A stretch of DNA of 64,000 nt, taken from contig FSRD01000001.1 in assembly GCA_900129675.1 (NCBI GenBank), positions 1,787,501 through 1,851,500 of the forward strand, written 5' to 3'. A model generated the notes under the pieces. The model made no database searches, was not told where the DNA came from, and worked only from the letters and a program-made list of their open reading frames with translations. The position numbers and the translations under genes are program-made. Origin of the DNA: Bradyrhizobium erythrophlei. GTDB lineage: Bacteria; Pseudomonadota; Alphaproteobacteria; Rhizobiales; Xanthobacteraceae. Positions 36,620 through 45,607 of the stretch are shown piece by piece (position 1 is the first letter of the stretch; each line of letters starts with the position of its first letter).

Positions 36620-39600
36620 TCCTCGATTCCCAGACCGCCGGCCGCCGACCATTCCTTGATGCGGGCGAGGTCGTCGTAGGAGCCGTAGCGGTTCGACCAC
36701 ATCGACAGGCTCAACGAGTTATACGCCTGGTCCTCGTCCTCGAATTTGCGGATCAGCTTTTCGAGTTCCAGCCGCGCATAGTCCGCCGCTTCATCGGGCG
36801 GCTGCGGTGTATCGTTTTGCTTGATCTTCAGCTCCAGCGATCGCTGTTCGCCCGGCGGATTGTTGCCGCTGAGCCGGACATAGACGAGGTCGCCGACCGA
36901 AGAATCCGCCGGGATGTCCTTAAAACCGCCTTCGCGTAAAATCGCCGCCTCCAGCGTCAGCTGCGGCGACAGGCCCATGCGGACCTGCTTGCCGGTCGGC
37001 GGCTGCCCGGTCTTGTAATCGAGAATCGCAAAGCTGCCGTCGTGACGGCGTTCGATCCGGTCGGCGCGCGCCGAAAGGATGAAAATGCGCCCATTGTCGA
37101 GGGGGATTCCGATCTCGCCCCTGGTCTCGGCCTTGATCGCGTCGATAGTGTCGCGCCGCGCGATTTCCCAATCCGCAAACCATGCCGCGATGCGCTGGAA
37201 TCGCGGCCACCACAGCGCGCGCGCCTCCGGCCGCTCCATCAACGGCGCAAAATACTTCTCGCCGATGCCGCGCAGCGCCCGCACGGGATCGTCCGGCAAC
37301 GCATTCGCGAAGGTATCGGTGAATTCGCCGAGCGCCTCATGGATCGCCGAGCCGCGATCCGCTGCCGACAGCGGCATGTCGACGGGATCGAGCGGATCGA
37401 GCCGCAAAATATATTTGGCGTAGATCGTATAGGGATCGCGCAGCCAGTCCTCGATCGCCGTCACCGACAGCTTCAAGGGCCGTGTCGCGCGGGGCGGTTT
37501 TGGCGCGGGCTGCTGGATCGGTTCGACCTTTTCGGGCCGGTCCAGTTCGGCGGCGAAGCGAGCATAGTTTTCGCCCGCGCGCGTGGCCGCGCCCCAGCGA
37601 TCTTCCCCCGCGACCGCTTCCAGCCGGTGCAGGAAGCGCGAGGCCACCGCGGGCGCGCCGCCGACCTTTGCGGCATGAGTCAGGATCACCTCGTCATGGC
37701 CGAGCAGTTGCGCGAAGTCGTGCGCGGAGAGGCCGATGCGCCGCTCCGGCAGATCGAGCCCGAGTTCGTGCCGCATCGGCCGGCTCAGCCAGGGATCGAT
37801 CCGCGGCGCCGGCGGCCAGACGCCCTCGACCAGCCCGCCGAGAATCACGCGGTCGGATTCCGTCAACCGCGCCTCGAGCTGGCCATAGATATGCAGCTGC
37901 GCGCTCGCCGATTCCGGCCGCCGCACCATGCGATCGGCAAACGCGGTCTGGAATACGTCGGGATAATCGCCAAGCTGGACCATCAGCCCGCTCGGCCGCC
38001 CATGGCCGAGCAAATCGTCGAACGCCGCGGCCAGTGCCGATCCCTGACTTTCCTCGAACACCAGCGCGACCCGGTTTTGATCGCATGACAGCGCCGTCAG
38101 TGCGTCGCGATGGCGTTGCGCCAGCTCAGTGAAGTCATGAGGTTTCGAAGAGCCGAGGCTTTCCAGTGGCGCAAGCGCCTTCTGCAAGGCAGCGATCAGC
38201 GCCTGGGCCCGATCGAGCTCTGCATCCCGCAATTTTGCGCGCTGTTCGGCCGCATGAAGCGAGGAGGTTTCGCCGCTCCTGAGCTTTCGAAGTTCGGTGC
38301 GGAAGCGATCGAAGTCGCGCGCGAGGCCGCCTGTTCCCGATTGCGGCCGCGTGCCGCGCAAGATCGCCATTTCCAACACTTCGATGGCGCGCCGGAACGC
38401 GCCATGCGCAGCCCCGAGCCGGAACAGCGGATGCTTCAGCAGCGCCAGCAGCGTCGGCGGTTCCAGTCCCTTCGCCGCGGCCTCGGCGGTCAGCCGCGCA
38501 AAATTGCCGGCCGCCGTGTCCATCAGCGCATCGCCGCCGGAATCGTCGAATGCGAGATTCCAGCGGGTCAGCGCCGCCATCACCCGTCGCGCCAGCGCGC
38601 GATCCGGCGTCACAAGCGCGGCCGATTTGTTCAGATGCCGCGCCTCGCGCATGGCGACCGCAATCGCAAGCGCCTCCATCTCGGGGTTGGGCGCCTCGAC
38701 GACGGCAAGATGGGTCATGCCGCCTGAAATCTTCGCGGATATCTCCGGCTGTTTCAGCCGCTCGTGCCATTGCTCGGTCGCAGTGGACGGCCGCATCGTC
38801 TCGGACACCAGCACCTCGCGCCCCCGCGGCGCGGGCTCCCTCAAGATTTCAACGTCGCCGCGTTTGATCCCGAAGCGGTCCAGCAATCCCTGCATGGCGT
38901 ATTGCGGATGGTTCGAGGCCGGCGGCGTGGTGAATTTGCCTTGCGCGTCGCGGATGCCGCCGATGGTTTGCCAGGCATCAGCGTCGAGATCGGTATCGAG
39001 CCCCGGCAGCACCACCGCGCCTTGCTTGAGGAGGGCTACCGCATGCAGGAATTTTGCGGTGGCCGGCATCGAACCGGTCGAACCCGCCGCGATCACCGGA
39101 CCATCGTGATGCGCCGTCAGCCGCGCGGCTTCTGCCTCGATCAGGCGGTCGCGGCGCGCGGCCGGTTCGATCCTGCCGATTTCCCGCAAATGATCCGGCC
39201 ACGCCTTGTGGGCGATGCGAAGGAAATCCAGCGAGTGCTGCCAGTATTTGTCGAACTGGTCGGGCACCAGTTTGTCGAGCGCGTCCCACGCGACGCCGCG
39301 CGTGACCATGTCGTCTATCAGCCGCGCCAGATCGCCCGCCAAAGCCAGCGTCGATGCCGGGCCGCCGACCACGAGCGGCGCCAGCACGGGACCCTTGGCC
39401 CATGCCGCGACCAGCGTCGCCAGCGTCAGCCGGCGCTCGAGTTCGCCGAGCCGGGGCGGGATCTCCAGCGGCGCCGTGCCGCCATATTGTTCGGAGCTTT
39501 CCGCGAAGGCCAGTTCGTCCTCGTCGATATCGCCGAGGGCGACGATGCGCGGCAATATCGCCGCGTCGACGTCGAGTACGTCGAGAAAAATTTCACGCGC

Positions 39601-39759
39601 CAGCCGGCCGGCCCGCCGCGTCGGCAGATACAGCGTTGCCTGCGCCAGCTTTGCGGGGTTGCTGCGCGCCTCGAATCCATCGACCAGCCCGCCATCGACC
39701 AAAGCGGCGATGACGGTGCGCAAGAACGGCACGGAGACTGGAACGCTGAAAACGCGCAT
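36613..39759 (-). CDS. addB: Double-strand break repair protein AddB
   Basis: Second subunit of AddAB, 1048 residues, an inactive-helicase-like protein with a C-terminal RecB nuclease. The N-terminal part has LYLPTRRAGRLAREIFLDV and LPRIVALGDIDEDELAF; the nuclease motif is AILDYKTGQPPTGKQV, preceded by RIFILSARADRIERRHDGS. It lacks the Cys cluster of Bacillus AddB, as expected for the alphaproteobacterial form. First gene of addB-addA-trxA. Confidence 0.93.
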   Translation of the reverse strand: MRVFSVPVSVPFLRTVIAALVDGGLVDGFEARSNPAKLAQATLYLPTRRAGRLAREIFLDVLDVDAAILPRIVALGDIDEDELAFAESSEQYGGTAPLEIPPRLGELERRLTLATLVAAWAKGPVLAPLVVGGPASTLALAGDLARLIDDMVTRGVAWDALDKLVPDQFDKYWQHSLDFLRIAHKAWPDHLREIGRIEPAARRDRLIEAEAARLTAHHDGPVIAAGSTGSMPATAKFLHAVALLKQGAVVLPGLDTDLDADAWQTIGGIRDAQGKFTTPPASNHPQYAMQGLLDRFGIKRGDVEILREPAPRGREVLVSETMRPSTATEQWHERLKQPEISAKISGGMTHLAVVEAPNPEMEALAIAVAMREARHLNKSAALVTPDRALARRVMAALTRWNLAFDDSGGDALMDTAAGNFARLTAEAAAKGLEPPTLLALLKHPLFRLGAAHGAFRRAIEVLEMAILRGTRPQSGTGGLARDFDRFRTELRKLRSGETSSLHAAEQRAKLRDAELDRAQALIAALQKALAPLESLGSSKPHDFTELAQRHRDALTALSCDQNRVALVFEESQGSALAAAFDDLLGHGRPSGLMVQLGDYPDVFQTAFADRMVRRPESASAQLHIYGQLEARLTESDRVILGGLVEGVWPPAPRIDPWLSRPMRHELGLDLPERRIGLSAHDFAQLLGHDEVILTHAAKVGGAPAVASRFLHRLEAVAGEDRWGAATRAGENYARFAAELDRPEKVEPIQQPAPKPPRATRPLKLSVTAIEDWLRDPYTIYAKYILRLDPLDPVDMPLSAADRGSAIHEALGEFTDTFANALPDDPVRALRGIGEKYFAPLMERPEARALWWPRFQRIAAWFADWEIARRDTIDAIKAETRGEIGIPLDNGRIFILSARADRIERRHDGSFAILDYKTGQPPTGKQVRMGLSPQLTLEAAILREGGFKDIPADSSVGDLVYVRLSGNNPPGEQRSLELKIKQNDTPQPPDEAADYARLELEKLIRKFEDEDQAYNSLSLSMWSNRYGSYDDLARIKEWSAAGGLGIEEW

Positions 39760-39829
39760 AGGCTTCCTGATTCGGGATCGGGCTGTATCATGGCATGAGT
39801 GGCAGACAGGCGGGAGTGTTGGTGTCGCG

Positions 39830-39915
39830 CCGTCATTCCGGGGCGCGTCGAAGACGCGAACCCGGAATCTTGAGATTCCGGGTCTGCGCCTTACGGCGCA
39901 TCCCGGAATGACGGG
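39830..39915. repeat. Intergenic palindromic element
   Basis: Nested inverted repeats between addB and murU: outer CGTCATTCCGGG / CCCGGAATGACG and an inner CCCGGAATCT-TG-AGATTCCGGG perfect hairpin. Only 4 bp separate it from the murU stop. On the minus strand it may also act as a transcript end for murU. Confidence 0.75.
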
Positions 39916-39918
39916 GAA

Positions 39919-40641
39919 TTACGCCACGCTTTCCAGAAACGCCTCTTCCGCGTCCTGGACCGCGTCAGGGGTTCCGACGTGCATCCACACGCCATCCAGC
40001 CGCAGGCCGAACAGCCGTTCCTGCTCATTGGCGCGGTCGAACATTTTCGTCAGCGAAAATTCGCCTTTCGGCGCATCCGCAAACAGCGACGGCGACATGA
40101 TCGCAACGCCCGCATAGACGAACGGCACCACCTGATGCTCTTTGCGCTTGCGTAGCGCGCCATCCGCAAGCATCGCGTAGTCGCCGCGGCCGGCATAGCC
40201 GATGCTGCTGGTCGTCGGCGCCATCAGCAAGAGGATATCCATGCGTTCGGGATCGAAGGCTTCGGCGAGCCGCGCCAGATTGGGGCGCACGCCGTCGATC
40301 CACATGGTGTCGGCATTGAGATGGAAGAACGGGGCGGGACCGAGCAAAGGCAGCGCCTTCACCACGGCGCCGCCGGTGCCGAGCACCAGGTCGCGCTCAT
40401 CGGAGATGATGACGCGCGGCCGGGCGCGGGCGGCCACGTGTTCGATGATCTGGTCGGGCAGATAATGCACGTTGACCACGGCTTCGGTGACGCCAGCGGC
40501 AGCGAGCTTGTCCAGCACGTGGTCGAGCAGCGGCTGGCCCGCGACGGGTATCAGCGGTTTCGGCATGTGGTCGGTCAAGGGGCGCATGCGCACGCCGAGA
40601 CCGGCGGCGAGGACCATGGCTTTGGCAGGCGTGACTAACAT
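39919..40641 (-). CDS. murU: N-acetylmuramate-1-phosphate uridylyltransferase, MurU-like
   Basis: A 240-residue sugar-phosphate nucleotidyltransferase. The signature is KAMVLAAGLGVRMRPLTDHMPKPLIPVAGQPLLDHVLDKL (G-x-G-x-R and the P-K-P-L-I-P catalytic Lys); the metal Asp is in FFHLNADTMW and the sugar loop in DVWMHVGTP-like GVWMHVGTPDAV. In Pseudomonas MurU makes UDP-MurNAc from MurNAc-1-P, bypassing de novo synthesis. Linkage to an AmgK-like kinase (41190-42713) supports MurU over other pyrophosphorylases. Confidence 0.87.
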   Translation of the reverse strand: MLVTPAKAMVLAAGLGVRMRPLTDHMPKPLIPVAGQPLLDHVLDKLAAAGVTEAVVNVHYLPDQIIEHVAARARPRVIISDERDLVLGTGGAVVKALPLLGPAPFFHLNADTMWIDGVRPNLARLAEAFDPERMDILLLMAPTTSSIGYAGRGDYAMLADGALRKRKEHQVVPFVYAGVAIMSPSLFADAPKGEFSLTKMFDRANEQERLFGLRLDGVWMHVGTPDAVQDAEEAFLESVA

Positions 40642-40771
40642 TTGAGGGATTTCTCGAACCGTCTAATTCTGTGCGGGGCGGATCATATCACGGTGATTCG
40701 GCTGAACCAGCGACTGTGAGGCCATAGTCATCGGACATGACGGCCGTACGACGGCGGCGGCGACACGAGAT

Positions 40772-41098
40772 TCAGCTTTCCGTGGTCTGCTCCGCACCGC
40801 GCTTGCCCGCTTTCTTCTTCTTGTCGCCCTGTTTCAGGAAATTGACGCCGATCTGGTCGCCATTGACCCAGGCCAGTTCGCAGCGCCGGTAGGCGAGGCC
40901 GGTGGACGACAGCAGCAGGAAGAATTCCTTGAGGTGCAGACCCTCGACGGAACCCTCTACGGTGAGCTTGGCGCCGGTCTCGGAGACGTCTTCCATCACG
41001 CAGTCACGCCGCCAGGTGCCGTCGATGCCCATCATGTGCGCCGTGAAACCGCGCTCAAATGTGACGCGCTCACCCTTGCGCCGTTCCGCAGCCGCCAT
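40772..41098 (-). CDS. PilZ domain protein
   Basis: A 108-residue single-domain protein that probably binds cyclic di-GMP. The two halves of the PilZ site are present: R-x-x-x-R in ERRKGERVTF and D-x-S-x-x-G in MEDVSETGAKLTVEG. The rest is the beta-barrel with ELAWVNGDQIGVNFL, then a Lys-rich tail (KQGDKKKKAGKRG). Start ATG 41098; an earlier frame start is not supported. It lies between amgK and murU on the same strand. Confidence 0.85.
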   Translation of the reverse strand: MAAAERRKGERVTFERGFTAHMMGIDGTWRRDCVMEDVSETGAKLTVEGSVEGLHLKEFFLLLSSTGLAYRRCELAWVNGDQIGVNFLKQGDKKKKAGKRGAEQTTES

Positions 41099-41189
41099 GG
41101 TTGTGTTTTCCTGCTTCCAAGGAAGCCGCGTCCGCACCGGGACCACAGCCTGCTCCAGATTAAAGGCAGGCTGGCTAACAAGTGGTAAA

Positions 41190-42713
41190 TCAGGGGGCGG
41201 GCGGGGGGACGTTGGCGGCGTACCATGCGCGAAAGCCCGACAGGGCCGGGTGCGCCAGCGACCGGTTCAGATAGGTCCAGATCCGGGGCTGGTGACGCAG
41301 ATAGTGCGGCTTGCCGTCGCGCCGGTTGAGCCGTGCGAAGGTGCCGAGCAGGCGGGTGTTCCGCTGCGCCGACATGATGGCGTAAAGCTCGGCAAAGTGG
41401 GCCGGATCGAAGTTTTCATCGGCTATCCGCCGCGCCTTGATGTAGCGGGTCAACAGCGCGAGTTCGAGCTGCTCGGGGACGTCGATCCGCGCGTCCTGCA
41501 GCAGCGATACCAGGTCGTAGGCGGCAGGTCCCAGCACAGTGTCCTGGAAGTCGATGACTCCAACCCTCAATATTCCGCCCCGCTCGCCGAGCCAGATGAT
41601 GTTGGGCGAATGGAAGTCCCGCATCACCCAGGTCCTCGCCGCCGCCGCGGGTTTTTCCAGCAGCTGGCGCCACATCGCGACGAATTCGGCGCGCAACTCC
41701 GGGGTCGGCTCGGTGCCGCGATCGGGCATGTACCATTCGAGCATCAGCCCGACCTCGACCAGCCACGCCTCGATGTCGAAGACCGGGATGTGGTAGGTTT
41801 CTTGCGGCGTCAGCAGCAGGATGTCGGGCAATCGCTCGCGATGCAGCGCCGCCAGCATGTCGGTCGCAGCCTCATAACGTTCCGCGATCGGCCGCGGCGG
41901 ATCGCCTTCGACGACGCCGTCGCTGCCGAAATCCTCGGTGATCAGAAAGCCCTGATCGAGGTCGGCGTGCCGGATCGCCGGTGCCGAGAAGCCGCGTTCG
42001 CGCAGGCCGCCCGCGATCGCAACGAACGGCTTGACGTCTTCGGCGAGATGAACCGCCGCGCTGTAGGATTTGCCGCCATAGATCGCCGGTCCATCCGGAC
42101 GCCGCGGCGAATTCATCAGGATCTCCGTGCCATCGTCGCGGAGCAGTCGTGCATAGGAGCGGGTCGAGGCGTCGCCGGGCATGCGCTGGCGCTTAGCATC
42201 CATATGACCGGCGCCGTCGAGAAACATGCGCAGCGCGCTCAGCCGTGCAACCTGTGCCGCCGCCTTGCCATAGCCGGTGATTTCAGCGGCGCGCGCGGAA
42301 GATCCGAACGCCGGACGGTGGCTGAAGGCGATGTCGATGCGGTCGTCGGGAAGCGCGCCCTGGGCGCGCTCCGGCCATTCGATCAGCGCCAGCGTGCCCT
42401 CGGGCAGCGGCGACAGCCCGATCTCTTCCAGTTCGCTGGCATCGTTGATGCGGTAGAGGTCGGCATGAATCAGCGGAAACGGCGCGAGATCGTAGCTTTG
42501 CGCCAGCGTGAAGGTCGGGCTTGGGACCTCCAGCGCATCGTCGTCGGCGAGATAGCGGATCATCGCGCGCGCCGCCGCGGTCTTGCCGGCGCCGAGATCG
42601 CCCGAGAGCGTGATGACGTCGCCGGCGCCGACCAGCAAGGCGAGGTCGGCCATCAAATGCGCAGTCGCCGTCTCGTTCGCCAGCGCAACCGAGAATGTCG
42701 CGGGCTCGGTCAT
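41190..42713 (-). CDS. Fused TsaE ATPase / AmgK-like sugar kinase
   Basis: A 507-residue two-domain protein. Residues 1-150 are TsaE, the ATPase of the tRNA t6A37 complex: Walker A LSGDLGAGKTAAARAM (36-50), SPTFTLAQSY, IHADLYRI and LIEWPER are the family blocks. Residues about 165-507 are an aminoglycoside-phosphotransferase-fold kinase: catalytic loop WVMRDFHSPNIIWL, metal loop GVIDFQDTVLGPAAYDL. This half matches AmgK, which phosphorylates MurNAc at C1 in cell-wall recycling. Fusion of the two is common in alphaproteobacteria. Start ATG 42713 overlaps the divL stop by 4 bp. Confidence 0.9.
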   Translation of the reverse strand: MTEPATFSVALANETATAHLMADLALLVGAGDVITLSGDLGAGKTAAARAMIRYLADDDALEVPSPTFTLAQSYDLAPFPLIHADLYRINDASELEEIGLSPLPEGTLALIEWPERAQGALPDDRIDIAFSHRPAFGSSARAAEITGYGKAAAQVARLSALRMFLDGAGHMDAKRQRMPGDASTRSYARLLRDDGTEILMNSPRRPDGPAIYGGKSYSAAVHLAEDVKPFVAIAGGLRERGFSAPAIRHADLDQGFLITEDFGSDGVVEGDPPRPIAERYEAATDMLAALHRERLPDILLLTPQETYHIPVFDIEAWLVEVGLMLEWYMPDRGTEPTPELRAEFVAMWRQLLEKPAAAARTWVMRDFHSPNIIWLGERGGILRVGVIDFQDTVLGPAAYDLVSLLQDARIDVPEQLELALLTRYIKARRIADENFDPAHFAELYAIMSAQRNTRLLGTFARLNRRDGKPHYLRHQPRIWTYLNRSLAHPALSGFRAWYAANVPPPAP

Positions 42714-45229
42714 TCGGCGGCGTTGCGATGTGCGTTCTGGTCGATCGGAAAGTCGCACGTCACCGTGGTGCCCTTGCCGACCACCGAATCGACCCGCACC
42801 TTGCCGCTGTGCAGTTCGACAAAGGAGCGCACCAGCGACAGGCCAAGGCCGGCGCCACGGTGCCGCGAGCCGTCGGTATGGCTCTCGAACCAGTCGAACA
42901 CCTTGTCTTTCACCTCGGGCGGGATGCCGGGGCCGGAATCGGTCACCGTGAAAATGACGCGATGCTCGGCTCGCCTGGCGCTGATGGTGACGGCGGCATC
43001 ATGCGGCGAGAAGCCGACGGCGTTGGCCAGCAGATTATACAGCACCTGTACCACGCGGCGTTCGTCGCCGGTGAATTCGCCGATCTCGGGATCGATGTCG
43101 ACCTTGAGCGCGATGCGATCGGTCGCGAGCCGGTCCTGAATGCCTTCGGCGGCGGCCTCGATGGCTTTTGCGATATTGACCGGGCCGAGTTCGAGCTTCA
43201 TCGCGCCGGCATCTATGGTGGCGAGGTCGAGGATGTTGTTGGTGAGCGCGAGCAGCGCGTTGGTCGATTTGGTGACGTAGTCGAGATACTCGGCCTGCTT
43301 GGGCGTCAGCGGGCCGGTGGAGGGGTCGCTGAGGAAATGCGCGAAGCCGATGATGGTGGTGAGCGGCGCGCGCAGCTCGTAGGACACGTGGTGGACGAAA
43401 TCCACCTTCATCTGGTCGGCGGCCTCGAGCGCTTCGTTGCGCTCGCGCAGCGCGCGCTCGACATTCTCGGTGTCCGAGATGTCCTGGAAGGTCAGCATGG
43501 TAGCGCCGTCGGGCAGCGGCATGGTCGTGCAGTCGAGCACGCTGCCGTCCTTGCGTTCCAGCTTCAGCGCCACCTGGGCGCGGCTTTCGATCGCGGTGAT
43601 CGCCTCCCGCAGGGTCCGCCAGGTCAGCGCGTCGTCGAACAGCGGCTTGCACCAGCTTTCCACGGTCTCGATATGAGGCTGTTCGCGCAACGTCTCGGGC
43701 GACAAGTTCCACATCTTGCAGAAAGCCGGATTGAACAATTGCACGCGGCCATTGCTGCCGAACACCGCGACGGCTTCGTTGAGATTGTCGAGCGTCTCAC
43801 GCTGGGTGCGGGCCAATCCGTCGAGCCGCCGCGCCAGATCGAGGCTTTCCGTGACGTTGTCGAACAGATAGGTGACGCCGCCTTCGAGGTTCGGCGTGGT
43901 GACGACGGTGACGGCGCGGCCGTCGGGCAGGAACCAGGTGTAGGTTTCGGATTCGACGGCGCGATAGGCCTCGTGCAGCTTCGCCTTCCAGGCCCGGAAG
44001 TCCGGCTGTTCCGGCAGCTTGCGCGTGGCGCGCAGCCGGTCGAGCACGCTTGAATCGTCGGGATTGGAGTCGAGAAACGCCTGATCGAGGCCCCACAGGC
44101 GCCGATAGGATTCGTTGTAGAAGGCGAGCCGCCGCTGCGCGTCGAATACCGCCACGCCTGACGACAGCTGGTCGAGGGTGCGGCGATGCGCTTCTGCCAT
44201 CCGCTCCAGCGCGGCGCGCAACGCGGACGCCTCGCTGGCGTCGATCGCGATGCCGGCGCTGCCGCCGCCGAGCTTCAGCGCCCGGATGTCGTAGATGCGC
44301 CGCTCGCCGCCGACCACGATCGGGAATCGCGCGGAAAAGCTGGTATTGTCGTTCAGCGCCCGGCTCATCTCGCCGCGCTGGTCGTTTTCGAGCAGCTCGA
44401 GGTTGCGGTGGATGGCGTCCGCGACGCTGGTGCCCTCGGTCGCCCGGACATAGGCGGCGTTGGCATAGCGCAGGTCGCCCTGGGCGCTCTTGGCCCAGAT
44501 CGGCCAGGGCGCGGCGGCGGCGAAGTCGCGCAGCAGTTCGGTCTCTTCCTGCAGCGTCCTGTAGCGGAGATTCGATTCGGCGAGTTCCCGGCGCAAGCCC
44601 CCGAGTTCGCGAATCCTGATAATGGCCTGGCCGCCGATGGCGCGGCCCATGGCCTCGATTGCGCGGCCGTTTGAGGTCGAGAGGTTGAGCAGAAAGCCTT
44701 CGCCGGCCTCGCGCAGCGCATCGACGGCGTGATCCATCTGCAGCGCCGGTTCCGGCGGCAGCCAGGTTCCAAAGGCCAGGATACGCTGCGGCGAGTTTTG
44801 CTGGGCGTCCTGCGAGATCAGCAGCGACGTGTCGCCGCTGATCTGGGGCCGGTTGTCACCCGCAGCCCATGAAATCAGGACCTGGGGTTCGGCGAACAGC
44901 AGCGTGCGCAGCCGGTCGGCCTGAACTTGCAGTCGGGCGATGTCGGAGCGCAACCGGACTTCGGTCTGGGTGGCGCGAACGCGGGTGCGCATTAGCAGGA
45001 TCGCCGCCACGACGGAAAAGCCGACCAGCGACAGGGCCGTCGTCAGCACCGCGAATTCCTGATGATTGAGGTCGAACCAGGCCGAAACCACCTGTGAGAG
45101 CAGGGAATCGCCGGCAAAGGCAGGTTCCGGCGCCGCCGATGAGGCCATGGCGAGCACAATCAGGCCGTTGCGCGCCAGTGAGGTGCACGACAGCAGGGTT
45201 CGACGCATCGCCGCGACTACGCCCGACAT
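42710..45229 (-). CDS. divL: DivL-type PAS sensor pseudo-histidine kinase
   Basis: An 839-residue membrane protein that, in Caulobacter, binds DivK and steers CckA and CtrA. One membrane helix (FAVLTTALSLVGFSVVAAILLM, about 59-80), PAS-like domains (about 230-345, 350-465, 475-590), a dimerisation helix and an ATPase domain (LLANAVGFSP, DSGPGIP, GAGLGLSLV). The H-box reads FVHHVSYELRAPLTTI with Tyr617 where kinases have the phosphorylated His; this substitution is the hallmark of DivL. Its stop overlaps tsaE-amgK, and the order divL-tsaE-murU-addB is the alphaproteobacterial one. Confidence 0.92.
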   Translation of the reverse strand: MSGVVAAMRRTLLSCTSLARNGLIVLAMASSAAPEPAFAGDSLLSQVVSAWFDLNHQEFAVLTTALSLVGFSVVAAILLMRTRVRATQTEVRLRSDIARLQVQADRLRTLLFAEPQVLISWAAGDNRPQISGDTSLLISQDAQQNSPQRILAFGTWLPPEPALQMDHAVDALREAGEGFLLNLSTSNGRAIEAMGRAIGGQAIIRIRELGGLRRELAESNLRYRTLQEETELLRDFAAAAPWPIWAKSAQGDLRYANAAYVRATEGTSVADAIHRNLELLENDQRGEMSRALNDNTSFSARFPIVVGGERRIYDIRALKLGGGSAGIAIDASEASALRAALERMAEAHRRTLDQLSSGVAVFDAQRRLAFYNESYRRLWGLDQAFLDSNPDDSSVLDRLRATRKLPEQPDFRAWKAKLHEAYRAVESETYTWFLPDGRAVTVVTTPNLEGGVTYLFDNVTESLDLARRLDGLARTQRETLDNLNEAVAVFGSNGRVQLFNPAFCKMWNLSPETLREQPHIETVESWCKPLFDDALTWRTLREAITAIESRAQVALKLERKDGSVLDCTTMPLPDGATMLTFQDISDTENVERALRERNEALEAADQMKVDFVHHVSYELRAPLTTIIGFAHFLSDPSTGPLTPKQAEYLDYVTKSTNALLALTNNILDLATIDAGAMKLELGPVNIAKAIEAAAEGIQDRLATDRIALKVDIDPEIGEFTGDERRVVQVLYNLLANAVGFSPHDAAVTISARRAEHRVIFTVTDSGPGIPPEVKDKVFDWFESHTDGSRHRGAGLGLSLVRSFVELHSGKVRVDSVVGKGTTVTCDFPIDQNAHRNAAE

Positions 45230-45450
45230 GATTTGCCCCAGAACGCACGACTCTGTGCCCGGCGTACTCCCCCGCCGCGCACGAATCGAGCAACAATATC
45301 CCCTTCGGGAGTCAGCGGGTAAGAGTCCAGACCGTGAACGTGAATCCCTCGGGGAAAAAATGCTCCGCGAAACGATATTCGGCTCGAATCATTTGAAAAT
45401 GAATCCGCTTTTTTGCGGGCATCGGCGGCCGGTCGAGCCGAATCCGCCGC

Positions 45451-45597
45451 TCAGCGACGCGCGGCAAGCTGCAATTTCATCACCGCCATGTCCTGATAGC
45501 GGAACGCGCTGTAGCCGCGCGTCTGGATCAGCGTCTCGGCGCGATCGAGGATCTGTTCGCCGGGTGTCTGATCGCTGCTTCGGCCCGAATTCGTCAT
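45451..45597 (-). pseudogene. Truncated TetR-family regulator
   Basis: A 48-codon reading frame whose residues 14-38 (EQILDRAETLIQTRGYSAFR then YQDMA) match the first helices of TetR regulators. The recognition helix and the whole ligand domain are missing; after QDMA it turns into VMKLQLAARR and stops. The full gene would be about 190-200 codons. Probably a remnant after deletion. Confidence 0.65.
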
Positions 45598-45607
45598 CGC
45601 TTCCCTG

